A stretch of DNA of 64,000 nucleotides from Ipomoea triloba (Eukaryota; Streptophyta; Magnoliopsida; Solanales; Convolvulaceae), in NCBI RefSeq assembly GCF_003576645.1, contig NC_044916.1, forward strand, positions 24,736,920 through 24,800,919, read 5' to 3'. Under the pieces are notes generated by a model, which was not told where the DNA came from, made no database searches, and worked only from the letters and a program-made list of their open reading frames with translations. The translations under genes and the position numbers were made by a program. Below are positions 10,901-21,767 of the stretch, one piece after another. Positions within the stretch are counted from its first letter, which is position 1, and each line of letters opens with the position of its first letter.

Positions 10901-13900
10901 TAACCTCTGCCTCACTTTCTTCCAATCTTCTAGATAAAGCATCAGCCATCATGTTTTCTATTCCCTTGGATTGAACAATTGAGCTCAAGCAGCTTAATTG
11001 GCCCCATTCGTTGAATAGTGGTGATTTTTGTTCCAAGAGAAACTAGGGGCTAAAAATAGGTTCAGCTCAGCTAAAAGGAAAAACAAACTCAGTCAATGAG
11101 GTTGGTTGGGTCATAATATCAGCAGTTGAGCTTGACTTCACTTATCCATAATGTTGACTGTTTCAGATCAAACATAATGTGGAAGATTATTTAGAAATTT
11201 TGTAAGCAGAAACATATATCAACTCATTTCTCAATTTGGATAATTATGATGCTCCAATTTGGTCCCAAAAGAATGAAAGACTAAATTTATTTTGTCTATT
11301 TGGCATATAATTTAATGGAGTCCTAGTAGGGAAAAATAGGTATTTATTTGGAAAAATAAACATAAATGAAAGAAATTAATTGTCTTGAAATAAGTTATTA
11401 TATCGGTCAAAAACAAGTCAACGCAGCTTAAGAACATTCATGAGCAGCTTAAACTTAAGCTTAGGCTTGAAGTTGACTAAAAGAAAATTCTGGCGGAATA
11501 TATATCTGTATCAATGACTCGAGTACAGATAGCTTCTAAACCAACACCTCACACCTGTCGTCACATATTTGGTTGCCGGAGATTGTGACAATCATCTTTG
11601 CATGATCTATCTTTGTAGGTTCACTAAATGTTACTTCCATGTTTACATAATTAATATGCTGAATTTGTACCTAGAGGAACACTTCCCTTTTCTAAACCCA
11701 TGAGTTGTAGACCCTTAGCATTAACCAACTTAGGAATCTCTCCAACTAACAGAGGATGTTGAGGACACACTTGTCCTTTTGAACACACGTGAATAATGTC
11801 TAGGTGACTGACTATTCTCGACATTTAATGCCAAATAAAATTGATGCCTTCCAGATGGCTATGTGATGCTATTCTTCGAACAGTTTTTAGTATGAATCAA
11901 GTAGGAATCTCACAAATGCAAATCAATTTCTTTTCACCTAGTTTTCATGGTGGCATGAGAATGAATTAACACCTAAAATTTTTTGTTATGAAATCCGTGA
12001 ATTAATATGATGTACATTGTAAAGTCGTTTGTTCTCATTCTTTTGGAACAGTATGGTTTTTGGTTGTAGGACTTCAACCATTAACAGCTTTACTTATATG
12101 TTTTCTTGGTCTTTCGTTTATTATTTTGTCAGTTCTCATGTTCCAATTATGCAGTCCAGTTCTAGTAGAACGGTATGCAAAATCCATAAGTGTAGTGTCA
12201 AGCAACTAACTCCAAAATAAGCAATCTAGCCTTACTTCTTATACCTTGCTTCCAAGGTTGTAAACGGCGCTAGGCGCTCATCGGGAAGTGGATGGGCGCC
12301 TAGGCGCCGTCTAGTTGCAGCCTAGGCGGGTGCCTAGCTATGTAAAAAAATAATTAGTTTTGCCTTTTATTTATTTTAGGCTTTATTGCTTTAATATCAA
12401 AACATAAAAAACCGTTCATTTTCTTTAGGCTTCAATGCCAAAGCATAAAAGACCTTTTATTTACTTCAAAGTTTCAATACCAAAGCTTAGAAGACCTTTC
12501 ATTTACTAGCCTTTCATTTACTTCAAGCATAAATACTAAAGCATAAAAAGTTGAGCCTAGGCACATTAAAAAAATTGTTTTTGCCTTTCATTTACTTCAA
12601 GACTATCAAAGCAAAAAAAATAAAAAATAAAAAATCCTAACTCTGCTCTTCTCTGTCAAATGGAAAAGAACTCGGCTAACTCCGCCGAGTTGGGCGCCTA
12701 GTCGGCCGGCCAACTAAAAGACGCCTAGGCCTGAAATCCCCTTAGCCTAGGGGCGTCTAGGCCCATTTTTACAACAGTGCTTGCTTCTTACACATATTGA
12801 TTCTGGACTGTTTGTGCTTTCTGTTGGGCAGCATCACAATTTTTTATTTTGCGAAGGAAGAACCAAGTTGCAGTTTTGTTCCCATATATCCAGAGGTGTA
12901 TGCACCTATAAGCATTCCTTTCCATAAAGGACTTGGCCAGAGATTTCAACAGCCAATAGGGACAGGAATTGACTTAGGCTTCTTTGCTCTGGAAGATCTT
13001 TCTGGACCCTTGTCTGGGAAAGACGTTTTTCCACTTGTTATAACTGCTGCAACCTACCTTCCATCTCTTTCAACAAATGAATATAGCAGCAATACTCAAC
13101 AGAACCTGTCCTTCCATATGCAAGCAAATTATGCTGTTCTGGAGAAGAATCGTGAGGGCTATTTCAATGTGAAAGTGGTAAGGCAGGCATTGTGGGTTGA
13201 TGGCGTTTGTTATGAACTGCATGAGATATATGGAATTGGAAACCATACCCCTGATTATGACAACAATGGCTCAAGCAAGGACTGCGTGATTTGCATGACT
13301 GAACCCAAAGATACGGCTGTATTACCATGCCGACATATGGTGAGGAACTATTTAAATAATTAGAGTATCTTGAATAATAGCAAGTTTATCTGAATTTCTG
13401 AAAATATCTTTAAAATGACTATATTGACTACTTATCATAATAAATAAACAAACCAATAAACAAATAAATTGAATAATTTAACCGGCACAAGCTTACCTAT
13501 ATATACATATCTGAGATGATTTAATCATGGTTCTTCATGTTGGATAACATGATTTAGATTACATTATTCCTTTTTCCAAACGTATTTGTTCTTATTAACA
13601 AATAGGATATATTAGAAAATTAGATAGCTAAGAAAAATAGATTTTGAAGTGATTCAATTATTTCTTTTGCAGCTAAAAAATAATCATGTAACTAATTCTG
13701 CTTTTCTTTATACAGTAGTTTGATTTAATGATGTGTTTAATATTTTCTCATAATAAACTAGACAAGAAAAGACGAAATAAGGAGAATTATTTGGAGGGAA
13801 AAGAGGCAGTCTGGCAGCAACATTTTGAGAGTCAACGTTGTCAGGCTATAGTGCTATACTGTGAAATGTGATTTGGTGCCAGGACTTATGGAACATGAGA

Positions 13901-14692
13901 ACTGACAAAACAAGAAAGGAAAGACCAAGAAAACATTTAAGTAGAGATAACTAGTCCTGGTACTGCTAGAGATAACTTCAATGTTGTTGACTTGTGGGCT
14001 TCATGGCTTGTAAAAATGTAAAATGATATGAACATGATAAGCTCATAAGCAATAGATTATTAAGACTTGTGGAGTTCCATTTGCCACTTAAAAAGTCTTC
14101 CACTCAATTTGCTCTCTGTGCTGTGCTCTACTTCGTTAATTTATACTCAACTCTAGAGCTCACATTCCTGGACTGAGAACCTGGGACAAAATCCATGAAT
14201 TAGGTTAGCTCAAGTCTGAGCTACTGTGATGTCCATATGATAAACTTCTTACCAGGATTTTAAGCGTATTAAAACCCCAATATTTAATTGGACGAGTTAA
14301 TGTTGTAATGTATCCATCCCTTGGTGTATATTTCTTTATTAGATGTAGAAAAAATTAGTTCTCCTGTAATTAAACCTGATTGATTATACTTCCTTACTGG
14401 TTAGGCTATGTAAGCAAATGAAGATTTGAAGAGGAATGATGAAGTAGATCTGGAATTAGTTATAAATCTATATTTCAACTTATTTGATTGGTATTTACCA
14501 GCTAGAATCAGTTCTCTTGCCCTTTATTTTCCTGTTTTATTCACCTTTTTTTTTTTTCCTTTCTTTTTCTCTCTCTAGTGTATGTGCAATGGGTGCGCCA
14601 GAACTTTGAGACTTCAGTCAAACAAATGCCCAATATGCCGACAGCATGTTGAAGAACTATTGGAGATCCAGATCAATAACCTTGATGATTGA
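7979..14692 (+). CDS. LUL: LOG2-LIKE (LUL) RING-type E3 ubiquitin ligase
   Basis: Coding exons are 7979-8409, 12832-13339 and 14579-14692. They splice in phase at GT-AG borders into a predicted 350-residue protein. The start MGISFS fits an N-myristoylation signal, as known for LOG2, which acts at membranes. Residues 10-100 are a Pro/Tyr-rich disordered region. About 105-290 is the DAR2-type domain of this family, with the conserved [17 protein letters not shown] block and the [11 protein letters not shown] segment. The C3HC4 RING is complete: C295, C298, C310, H312, C316, C319, C330, C333, split between exons 2 and 3. In Arabidopsis this family ubiquitinates partners including the GDU1 amino-acid export regulator. 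An in-frame TTG upstream at 7937 was not chosen because the ATG gives the myristoylation motif. Confidence 0.93.
8410..9182 (+). other. LUL intron 1, 5' part
   Basis: Intron 1 (8410-12831, 4.4 kb) begins GTAAAG. This first part is AT-rich with no repeat boundary that I can define until the LTR at 9183. Bases 8985-9180 are purine-rich on the plus strand. Confidence 0.6.
9183..9512 (-). mobile_element. 3' LTR of a Ty3/gypsy element in LUL intron 1
   Basis: On the minus strand this 330-bp segment starts TGTTATGAACC and ends GTGTTACA, giving TG...CA termini. A polypurine tract (AGAGGGGAGAGGAGA, plus-strand bases 9513-9527) lies immediately inside it, as required upstream of a 3' LTR. No matching 5' LTR was found. 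Confidence 0.7.
9513..11045 (-). pseudogene. Ty3/gypsy (chromovirus-type) pol fragment
   Basis: Minus-strand fragments, in order, show the end of RNase H (MMADALSRR near 10940), the integrase zinc finger (HNSAVGGHS ... YWPEM ... CDMRQRC near 10680-10560), the integrase core tail ([13 protein letters not shown] near 10220-10180), and a C-terminal chromodomain-like segment (about 9740-9590). The zinc finger has lost one Cys (CDMRQRC where CxxC is expected), and frames are broken by stops and shifts. Reverse transcriptase, protease, gag and the 5' LTR are absent. It is transcribed antisense relative to LUL and removed with intron 1. Confidence 0.85.
11046..12244 (+). other. LUL intron 1, middle part
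   Basis: This 1.2-kb intron sequence has no convincing exon, RNA gene or bounded repeat. Open frames here are short and have no recognisable motifs. Confidence 0.55.
12253..12779. mobile_element. hAT-type MITE with perfect 8-bp target duplication, in LUL intron 1
   Basis: The 527-bp element starts CAAGGTTGTAAACGGCGC and ends GGCCCATTTTTACAACAGTG. The octamer CTTGCTTC at 12245-12252 is repeated exactly at 12780-12787, the duplication length of hAT elements. Both subterminal regions carry GC-rich palindromic blocks (GGGCGCCTAGGCGCC type). The interior is AT-rich and repeats a CATTTACTTCAA motif. The termini resemble the right end of the hAT element ending at 37867, a possible source of transposase. 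Confidence 0.88.
13340..14578 (+). other. LUL intron 2
   Basis: The intron begins GTGAGG directly after the Met codon inside the RING domain and ends in a long pyrimidine tract followed by CTCTCTAG. No inserted element with clear ends was recognised. Confidence 0.75.
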
Positions 14693-15960
14693 GAGCCTAT
14701 TTCTTTGCAAGGTAAGATAACTGCAAGCCTGAGATTGTATTATTCTTTTACCTGTAATTTTTGCCGTCATGACTTTTAGCTTGGTCAGTCTCTAAATGTT
14801 AATATCATTTTTACCCCCAAGTCTGTTGAATCATACAGTATATAGACTTTGGAGAAACGAGTAACAGCCTTATGATTTTCGTATTGAATAAATGTCATGT
14901 TGAATAACCATTTTGATGTTGTATTCTCATGGAGCATATGACATCAATGTAAACTTTTGCATTTCTCCCGTTCTTGAGGGGGTGTTTGGTAAATAGTTGT
15001 TAGTTGATTGGATTAGTGTGTTTGACTAGTTGATAGCATTAGCTGATTGTAGAAAGATGTTTGGTAAATTAGCTGTTAGTTGATAGCTGATTACAATGCA
15101 AAATGACTTTCTCAAAAAGTTTATCGAAAAAACTACTTTGAGTAGCTTTTTAAATTTTAGCATTTTGGAGCAATAAGAAGCTAATTAATCAAACACTTAT
15201 ATTGGTTGTTTAACCAAGTCAAACACCTAATAGTGGTCAAATAAACCAAAATTGGCTGATACGCTAACTATGTTACCAAACAGGGCCGAGGTAAAACATA
15301 ATTAGGGTTGTGTTTAGTGAATGTAACCACTCCAAGTCCCTGTTCATCCACATGTACTTGGATTTTAACTTGTTTTTTATGCTTAGCATAATATTGCTGT
15401 TTCCCCCTTGTGCACTTGAGTAGGTCAAGGCAATGAAAGATTAATTTATAGTGTAATAGTATTCATATTGTTAAGTCACCACATAATTTCCTTATCTTCT
15501 TTTTCAGAAAGGTTGATCTTTGCCCAACCTTTGAAAGTAAATTTTGACATGTTACACTGAAACCACTGATTCTTCACTGAATGCACGAAAAACAACGGGA
15601 AACAACTTTCCATCAGGATTACTCGACAATTTCTTGAAATGATAGTGACCTAGTTTTCTTAGTCATATTGAAATTTGTGAACAATGTTGCCATAGAAAAC
15701 CCTATATTATAAATCTAATTCGTTTTCCTTTACTTCCTCTACTGCAGGTTTTATGTAAGATAACTGGAGGACAATTAAGAACAGAAGGTGGAGCAAGACA
15801 TGTTTTTGTACAAAAGGTTCTTTCTTCTGTGGGCGTAATTGCTCCTGCTTAATGCTATTGTTACAAAGTTACACAGTGATGATCAGTGTTATTAACTAAT
15901 TGAACTTCTTGACAAAACTGATGAAAATGAGCTGTTTGAAAGAGATGCCAGTGTGAACAT
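14693..15960 (+). other. LUL 3' UTR, probably spliced
   Basis: Twenty bases after the stop codon, CAAG/GTAAGA at 14711/14712 looks like a donor. TTTTCTTTTTCAG at 15495-15507 and CTACTGCAG ending at 15747 look like acceptors. A 3' UTR intron would remove the MITE at 14979-15287. The poly(A) site is not identifiable with confidence. Confidence 0.4.
14979..15287. mobile_element. MITE with GTGTTTGGTAA-type termini
   Basis: The 309-bp element begins GGGGTGTTTGGTAAATAG and ends CTATGTTACCAAACAGGGCC, an imperfect inverted repeat. GAG occurs at both flanks (14976-14978 and 15288-15290), a possible 3-bp duplication. The interior repeats GTTAGTTGATTG-like words. It lies in the presumed 3' UTR intron of LUL. 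Confidence 0.6.
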
Positions 15961-15963
15961 TTC

Positions 15964-16020
15964 CAGTGTTGTAAAAATTGGACTAAGCGCTAAGCGCCCC
16001 TATTTGTGCAACCGCAACAC
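15964..16020 (+). mobile_element. Solitary hAT-like terminus
   Basis: CAGTGTTGTAAAAATTGG followed by AAGCGCTAAGCGCCCC has the form of the hAT ends at 12253 and 37867. No matching opposite end is visible nearby. Confidence 0.4.
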
Positions 16021-16080
16021 TCCATTATTTGCACCTCTCATTGTCAGTTCATCTTCTTCTACTCTACCCTCATAAATGTT

Positions 16081-16148
16081 TTAAAAGGCTAAGGCATGCT
16101 TTGAGGCGTTTTGTATTTTGAGGCGAGGCCAAAGCCTCAAATTTTTTT

Positions 16149-16194
<46 letters not shown>

Positions 16195-16640
16195 GGAGAA
16201 AAGACCAGGTGTTACACAGCCACATTGCCAACAGTAGCAGGCAGTACACCCACCCATATTATTTATATAATACACACACAGAGACAGTAGTATACGAAAA
16301 GAAAAGAGAAGAGAAGAAGAAAAAATTGAAGAAGAGGAAGAAGCAGAAGAAGAAGAAGAAATTTTACCTCGGAGTTCACTAGAAGACTGGAGGTCGTTGG
16401 AAAGTGTAGGTCCCCCACCTTGATGTTGCAGCTACTTCAGGTCGTTGGAGGTCGTCGGGAACTGTAATCGCCGTCACCTTGTGGTCGCAGTTGCTTCAGG
16501 TCGCCGTTGTAAATTTATTTTGGGTTAACACTTATTCGCCTAAAAAACACGCCTCAGAAAGCCTTGAGGCGTGTATAAGGCGTACACCTCATACGGCTAA
16601 GGCGTACGCCTCTAATTCAGCCAAAGAGGCGTAAGCCTCA
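16081..16640. repeat. Element with GAGGCG/CGCCTC inverted blocks and a (TA)n core
   Basis: The left side (16085-16135) and right side (16540-16650) carry many GAGGCG and CGCCTC words in opposite orientation, enclosing a (TA)n tract (about 16150-16190) and a purine-rich (GAA)n tract (16295-16365). It looks like a decayed inverted-repeat transposon; its class is unknown. Confidence 0.35.
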
Positions 16641-16849
16641 GGGCTTACACCTGCAAGGCTACAATTGGAGCTACCCTTAGCCCAACTATTCCTTCACACA
16701 CTACATCTAGGGTTTCTGATATAATTTTTTTGGGTGCAATTTTGGAGTTTTTTGTTGTTACTCCTAGTGTAAATGGATCTGGTATTCTGGTATAAAAGAA
16801 GGCAAAGGAAAAGGCAGGCTGCCTCACCATTTCATTCCTCCCCGAATTC

Positions 16850-17113
16850 AGGGTGTGTTTATCGGCTAAGCCTAATTGTAAATTTGTAAGTTTTAAGTTT
16901 TAATTTGTAAATTTTATGTAAGTTTTAATTTTTAACTTGTAAATTTTAAGTTTCAAGTTTTAAGTTGAAGGTTGTAATTTGTAATTTTTTTTTTACCTTT
17001 TATTTGCTGCTGCTGAGGTTCTTCTATTTCTTCCATTGTTTGCTCTGAGAATTACTCTGTTCTATACTGATAGGAAATTCAGATAAATTCGAAATCCGAC
17101 TTTAAAAAAATCG

Positions 17114-17173
<60 letters not shown>

Positions 17174-17340
17174 AGGTTTTGTAACTAAAATTGGACGGGT
17201 TGGATTAGAATAACACAAACCGAAATCCAATCGGGTAGGCCATTCTTATATCCGAATCGTTCGAACTTGTTCGAACCTGTCCGATGCACGCATAGATCAC
17301 AATGCCCTTTTGCTTGTATCCCACTAACAACTATTGAATT
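16850..17340. other. AT-rich intergenic sequence with (TA)n
   Basis: No gene is seen. Short direct repeats of TAAGTTTTAA occupy 16880-16970, and a (TA)n microsatellite lies at about 17121-17169. Confidence 0.5.
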
Positions 17341-17350
17341 ATACTGAATT

Positions 17351-17605
17351 AATGGCCGTTTTGGTCCCTTGACTATGCCGTAATTACCAAATTGATCATC
17401 GACTATCAATTTTGACCAATTAAATCTTCAACTATTGATTTCGTAACCAATTTGGTCCTCCGTAATTACCAAATTGGTCCTTGATTAGTTTGACGAAGGA
17501 CCAAATCGGTTACGAAATTAATTGTTGATGATTTAATTGGTCAAAATTGATAGTTAAGGACCAATTTTGTAATTACGACATAGTCGAGGGACCAAAACAG
17601 TCATT
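17351..17605. mobile_element. Foldback element with ~110-bp TIRs, probably Mutator-like
   Basis: The two halves are inverted copies over about 110 bp (AATGGCCGTTTTGGTCCC at the left, GGGACCAAAACAGTCATT at the right). ATACTGAATT at 17341-17350 and ATACTGGTTT at 17606-17615 look like an aged 9-10 bp target duplication, which points to the Mutator superfamily. It is non-coding. Confidence 0.7.
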
Positions 17606-17714
17606 ATACTGGTTTGCTAATCTTACAATGATTAACAATATGACCGAGAATGCATATATATATTACCTCGGATCTCCTCCATTGTTGTAGTAGTTAGAGC
17701 TATATATATGGGAA

Positions 17715-17792
17715 ATTCTATTTGCACCACCCTTATTGCTATTTACACTATCCTTTGATAGGTGTGCTAGTTTTATAGGTGGTGTAAATAGA
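17715..17792. repeat. Small inverted-repeat (miniature element)
   Basis: TCTATTTGCACCACC at the left and GGTGGTGTAAATAGA at the right form a 15-bp inverted repeat around about 48 bp. It lies just upstream of the LINE start. The class is uncertain. Confidence 0.5.
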
Positions 17793-17897
17793 TCAACAAC
17801 TTGCTATAATTTTATAACTAAGTACAATCCTGGTAAGTTTCTTGGCTCTCTCTCGCTCCCTTTTCTTCGTGCTAATGGATTCTGATGGTGTTGTTCG

Positions 17898-18347
17898 TGT
17901 TGGAGTCCATTCATAAAGAATACAAATTTTAGTTTGGATTATTAATTTTCTAAAGTTTCTAAACTAGCCAGCTAGTCTTTCTCAGTGTCCATATACGTGG
18001 CATTAGTCAAGGAAATGATCCACTAAAATAGACATCATGTGCGCATCATTTGTGGTCACAATGGAATGGTTTGTTTTAATCTTACACTATAAATAACCTT
18101 CCTCCTGTTCGAATAAGACACAAAAAAAAATTGAGAAACTTCTCTTCTTCTTTCCTTATCCTTTATTGTCCGAGCACATAAATATAATCTGTGTTGCCAG
18201 TCGAGAGCGTCCCGGACCGTCACCGGAAATTAAACGCTTTTAAGGCAGTGTTATTATAACACAACACAGACTTCCATCCGCCTTGATTTATTCTTGTTTC
18301 CTAATAGAAGTTAGCCTCCGTTGACGTTGTGTAACTATTACCCAACA
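17898..18347 (+). repeat. 5' LTR of the copia element
   Basis: This 450-bp LTR has TGTTGG...CCAACA inverted ends. A CACTATAAATAACC block at about 18085-18098 is a likely TATA box for element transcription. The bases after it do not show an obvious tRNA-Met primer site. Confidence 0.9.
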
Positions 18348-18392
18348 GTTAAAAGCGTTTAATTATTTTAGCAACAGTCAACCTTTAGAATC

Positions 18393-18901
18393 GATGGCTC
18401 CTTCTATCATACCCGACCCTAGATGGAAAAAACTACGATAGGTGGTCTCAAAGGATGCTTATTCTTTTCCAACAACTGAAGTTGGTTTATGTGTTGTTCT
18501 CCAATCCACCTGAACCCACTAAACCAGTGTTCCCTTTTGTTGGTCAAGAATCGAGAGAAGCAAGCGCCGAACCGGATTACACCCCCGGACAAGCATGGGG
18601 TGTAACCCCGATGCAATTTGAAGATGACAACATTGCAGCCAAAGGATATCTTCTATCACAGATGAATGACAAGCTCTTTGACATCTATGTCAAGCAAGAC
18701 TCGGCAAAGATCATTTGGGAAACACTATCACAAAAATATGGTGCAAATGATGCTGAAAGTCAAAGTGTCAGAAATAACAAGAACAAAAGGAGTGGAAAAA
18801 TCAAGAAACACAAAGGAGTCTGCTTCGTGTGCGGTAAGCAAGGACACCGAGCGTTTCAATGCTATTACCGCAAGGGCAAAACTAGTGGAGGACAAAGCTG
18901 A
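18393..18901 (+). pseudogene. copia gag pseudogene with zinc knuckle
   Basis: A start codon at 18393 opens a gag-like frame that shifts after about 12 codons; the main frame then runs to 18901. It encodes the nucleocapsid-type product that packages element RNA in the cytoplasm. The CX2CX4HX4C knuckle is intact as CFVCGKQGHRAFQC at about 18826-18867, preceded by a Lys/Arg-rich stretch. Protease, integrase and most of reverse transcriptase do not follow. Confidence 0.8.
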
Positions 18902-20760
18902 ACCAGATTGAACCATAGATCAACTGGACAAGAACAAGATGAGTATAGCATTCCCTTAAATAGTAGTTGTTTTTGAATAACTCGTATTTGCTCTAGTTTT
19001 TGAAAGCTCGCATAAAATGAGATATTAGTAGTACTAAATGTTAGTTGAGTTGTCTAAATCTTTTGATACATGTTAGTACTTATTAGTGTGTTGATAGCAT
19101 GGAAAAGTCACCATTCTTGAATACTCTGTCTAGGAAGGTGGTTTTTAAGTAAACCATTGTTTCACCACTCGACCTGGGAGTATCTAAGAAGTAGGGGGTT
19201 GATCATGCAGGCTAGTGAAGCGCTACTTGATCCTCACCTGAAATGAGGTTGACTTTAATATGTTATTAAAACATTCAAAGCCTTGCAATAGATATTGCTT
19301 AAGTAGTGCAATAATAGTGTTGTGTAAATTGCCATTTTATAAGTGGGAATTCTTTTTGGGAATAAATATGAAACTTGTATAAATTTGCATTACATAAGGC
19401 TATATATGAGTTATGTAGTAAAGAGAAAATTGTGAAGTTGAAATTTATGTAAATAAATATTTCTCCAATGCATGTCAGTTTGGATTTTTGAGTATGAGAT
19501 CTAATTTTCTCAAGAAAGTATTTGAAACTTATGATTGTGATGTACAATCTGAAGCAATATGCAATAAACATTATCTCTATAATGTGCTGACAATGAGCGT
19601 TTATATATATTATTTCAATTCTTAATTGAATCTTTTTGAAGATCTACGAAGGTTCTTATATAAAGGAAAATTCCAGTGGTTTAAGGCAACCTATTTGGTT
19701 GACATATATTCCACTATTAAGTGTGTATTAACCAAGTACATAGTTGCTATAAAGTGTGCATAGCACACTATGCTCTGGGTGAGAAAACAAATATTTTGAA
19801 AAAAAAATTATTTGTAAGTGTTGTATTGTGGGGGAAGTTAAATCTGTACATTTCCTTTTAGAAGCTTGTCTGTTGTACCTAGAACAATGTTTCATGTTAA
19901 GCATGAAAATCTCAAGGGAATTATTTGTGAGTAAATAAAGTACATGTCAAAGTGTACGTTAGTTTGATCGAGAATATCAACTTATTTTAAAAGAAAAGAC
20001 TAATTATGAGGTTAGTCGCTAAATTATTGGGATGAATTGAAACTCAAGAGGTGATGAATTCGTGGTGGATTCCACTTTTGTGGTCAAACGAAGCCATGGA
20101 AAGAACCACAATGTAGTACACTAATTGGTCATTTCAATGATCCGTGTACTGGTGAGGTTGAGCTACAACTCTTAATGAATTTATAACCCTATGAGATGGG
20201 TGATCCTATTGAGACGGACTTAATGAATTCACCGCTTAATTGAGAGAGTGAGCATAAAATGCTCTTAATGATTTCACACCCCAATTTGGGTAGTCTATAT
20301 TGAGATAGGCTTAAAGAAATCACTTACTTAAGTGAAAAAAGGTTAACCACCTTTCTGAAAGATAATGAGCTATCTTTCTAGATCACTCATTGGCATCCAG
20401 ATGTCCAATTGAGTAAAAATATATGAGAAGCATGATGTTCTTAGTGAACTACAACATCTATGTCTTTAACTACTCTGTAGCCTTTAAAGGTGGTCTATAT
20501 TGAGATAGACTTGACAGAGTTAAATGTCTATATTGAGAGGCTGAGCATAAAGTGCTCTTAATGATTTCATTTGGGTGGTCTATATTGAGATAGACCTAAT
20601 GTAATCACCTACTTGAGTGAAAATGAATAACCGCCTTTTATGAAAGATAGTGGGCTATCTTTCTAGAGCACTCATGAGCATCCGAGGTTCAGTGAATACG
20701 TGTTCACAATGTGTGGTATATCCACATTGTGAAAATTCACCAAACCAATCTTGAATAGTT
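18902..20760 (+). other. Non-coding interior of the copia element
   Basis: Instead of pol, this interior has no long frame. From 20180 onward it contains several copies of a TCTATATTGAGATAGACTT word (near 20490, 20578, and outside at 21049 and 21081). It appears to be decayed or substituted sequence between gag and the RNase H tail. Confidence 0.55.
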
Positions 20761-20766
20761 TAATCA

Positions 20767-21003
20767 ACTATGGAAGTAAAATACATAGCACTTGGTCTAC
20801 CAAGCCAAGAAGCTGAGTGGTTAAGAAATATGTTAGTAGATGTGTAGTTGTGGGGGAATCGCACAACTTTAGCACCTATGCATTGTGATTCACAAACTGT
20901 TATTTGTGAGGAAGAATAGACACATAAGAGTTAGACATGTGTCTATAAGACAATTAATTGTTAACGTGGTGATCACAATGGAACATGTGAAGTTCGTTAC
21001 GAC
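20767..21003 (+). pseudogene. copia RNase H remnant
   Basis: The frame reads ...YIALGLPSQEAEWLRNML... and then MHCDSQ, the conserved end of the copia RNase H domain. It is followed after a frame change by an IRVRH...VKFV-like tail. In-frame stops are present. This shows that the element once had a full pol gene. Confidence 0.8.
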
Positions 21004-21307
21004 TTGCAAAATAGTCATAATTCACTCTGTAGCCTAGAATGGGTAGTCTATGTTGAGATAGACTTGACAGGGGTAAAATTCTATATTGAGATAGACTTGA
21101 CGGGGAGTTTTGAGATAGTTGATGTGTGCATTAGAGTTCAAAATTTATCTAACCAAAGAGTTCAAGTTTCACATCACTCTTGGGAAGAAAATTACTCAAT
21201 GTCACTACGTGTTAGTTCAAGAACTAAGTTCACTAACATTAAAGTCAACTTTTGAGTGTTGCTCATGCTTTTTCTTTTTCCTACCTTCTTTTGAATGTGT
21301 GGGGGAT

Positions 21308-21757
21308 TGTTGGAGTCCATTCATAAAGAAGACAAATTTTAGTTTGGATTATTAATTTCCTAAAGTTTCTAAACTAGCCAGCTAGTCTTTCTCAGTGTCC
21401 ATATACGTGGCATTAGTCAAGGAAATGATCCACTAAAATAGACATCATGTGCGCATCACTTGTGGCCACAATGGAATGGTTTGTTTTAATCTTACACTAT
21501 AAATAACCTTCCTCCTGTTCGAATAAGACACAAAAAAAAATTGAGAAACTTCTCCTCTTCTTTCCTTATCCTCTATTGTCTGAGCACATAAATATAATCT
21601 GTGTTGCCAGTTGAGAGCGTCCCGGACCGTCACCGGAAATTAAATGCTTTTAAGGTAGTGTTATTATAACACGCCACAGACTTCCATCCGCCCTGATTTA
21701 TTCTTGTTTCCTAATAGTTGTTAGCCTCCGTTGACGTTGCGTAAATATTACCCAACA
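21308..21757 (+). repeat. 3' LTR of the copia element
   Basis: This is the second 450-bp copy, differing from the 5' LTR by scattered substitutions by eye, mostly transitions. That would allow the insertion to be dated by counting LTR differences. Confidence 0.9.
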
Positions 21758-21767
21758 TTTCGTATAA

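Larger units (their letters stand above)
17898..21757 (+). mobile_element. Ty1/copia element with two 450-bp LTRs inserted in the LINE
   Basis: The two LTRs (17898-18347 and 21308-21757) are very similar. Each starts TGTTGGAGTCC and ends TTACCCAACA. GTTCG before the left LTR and TTTCG after the right LTR fit a 5-bp target duplication with one change. The interior keeps gag and a C-terminal RNase H remnant but has lost most of pol; at 3.86 kb it is short for a copia element. Orientation is that of gag. It cannot be autonomous. Confidence 0.9.

Noticed and set aside
18348..18392. Primer binding site for the copia element
   Set aside because: The bases after the 5' LTR do not match the usual tRNA-Met complement and I could not identify another tRNA by eye.
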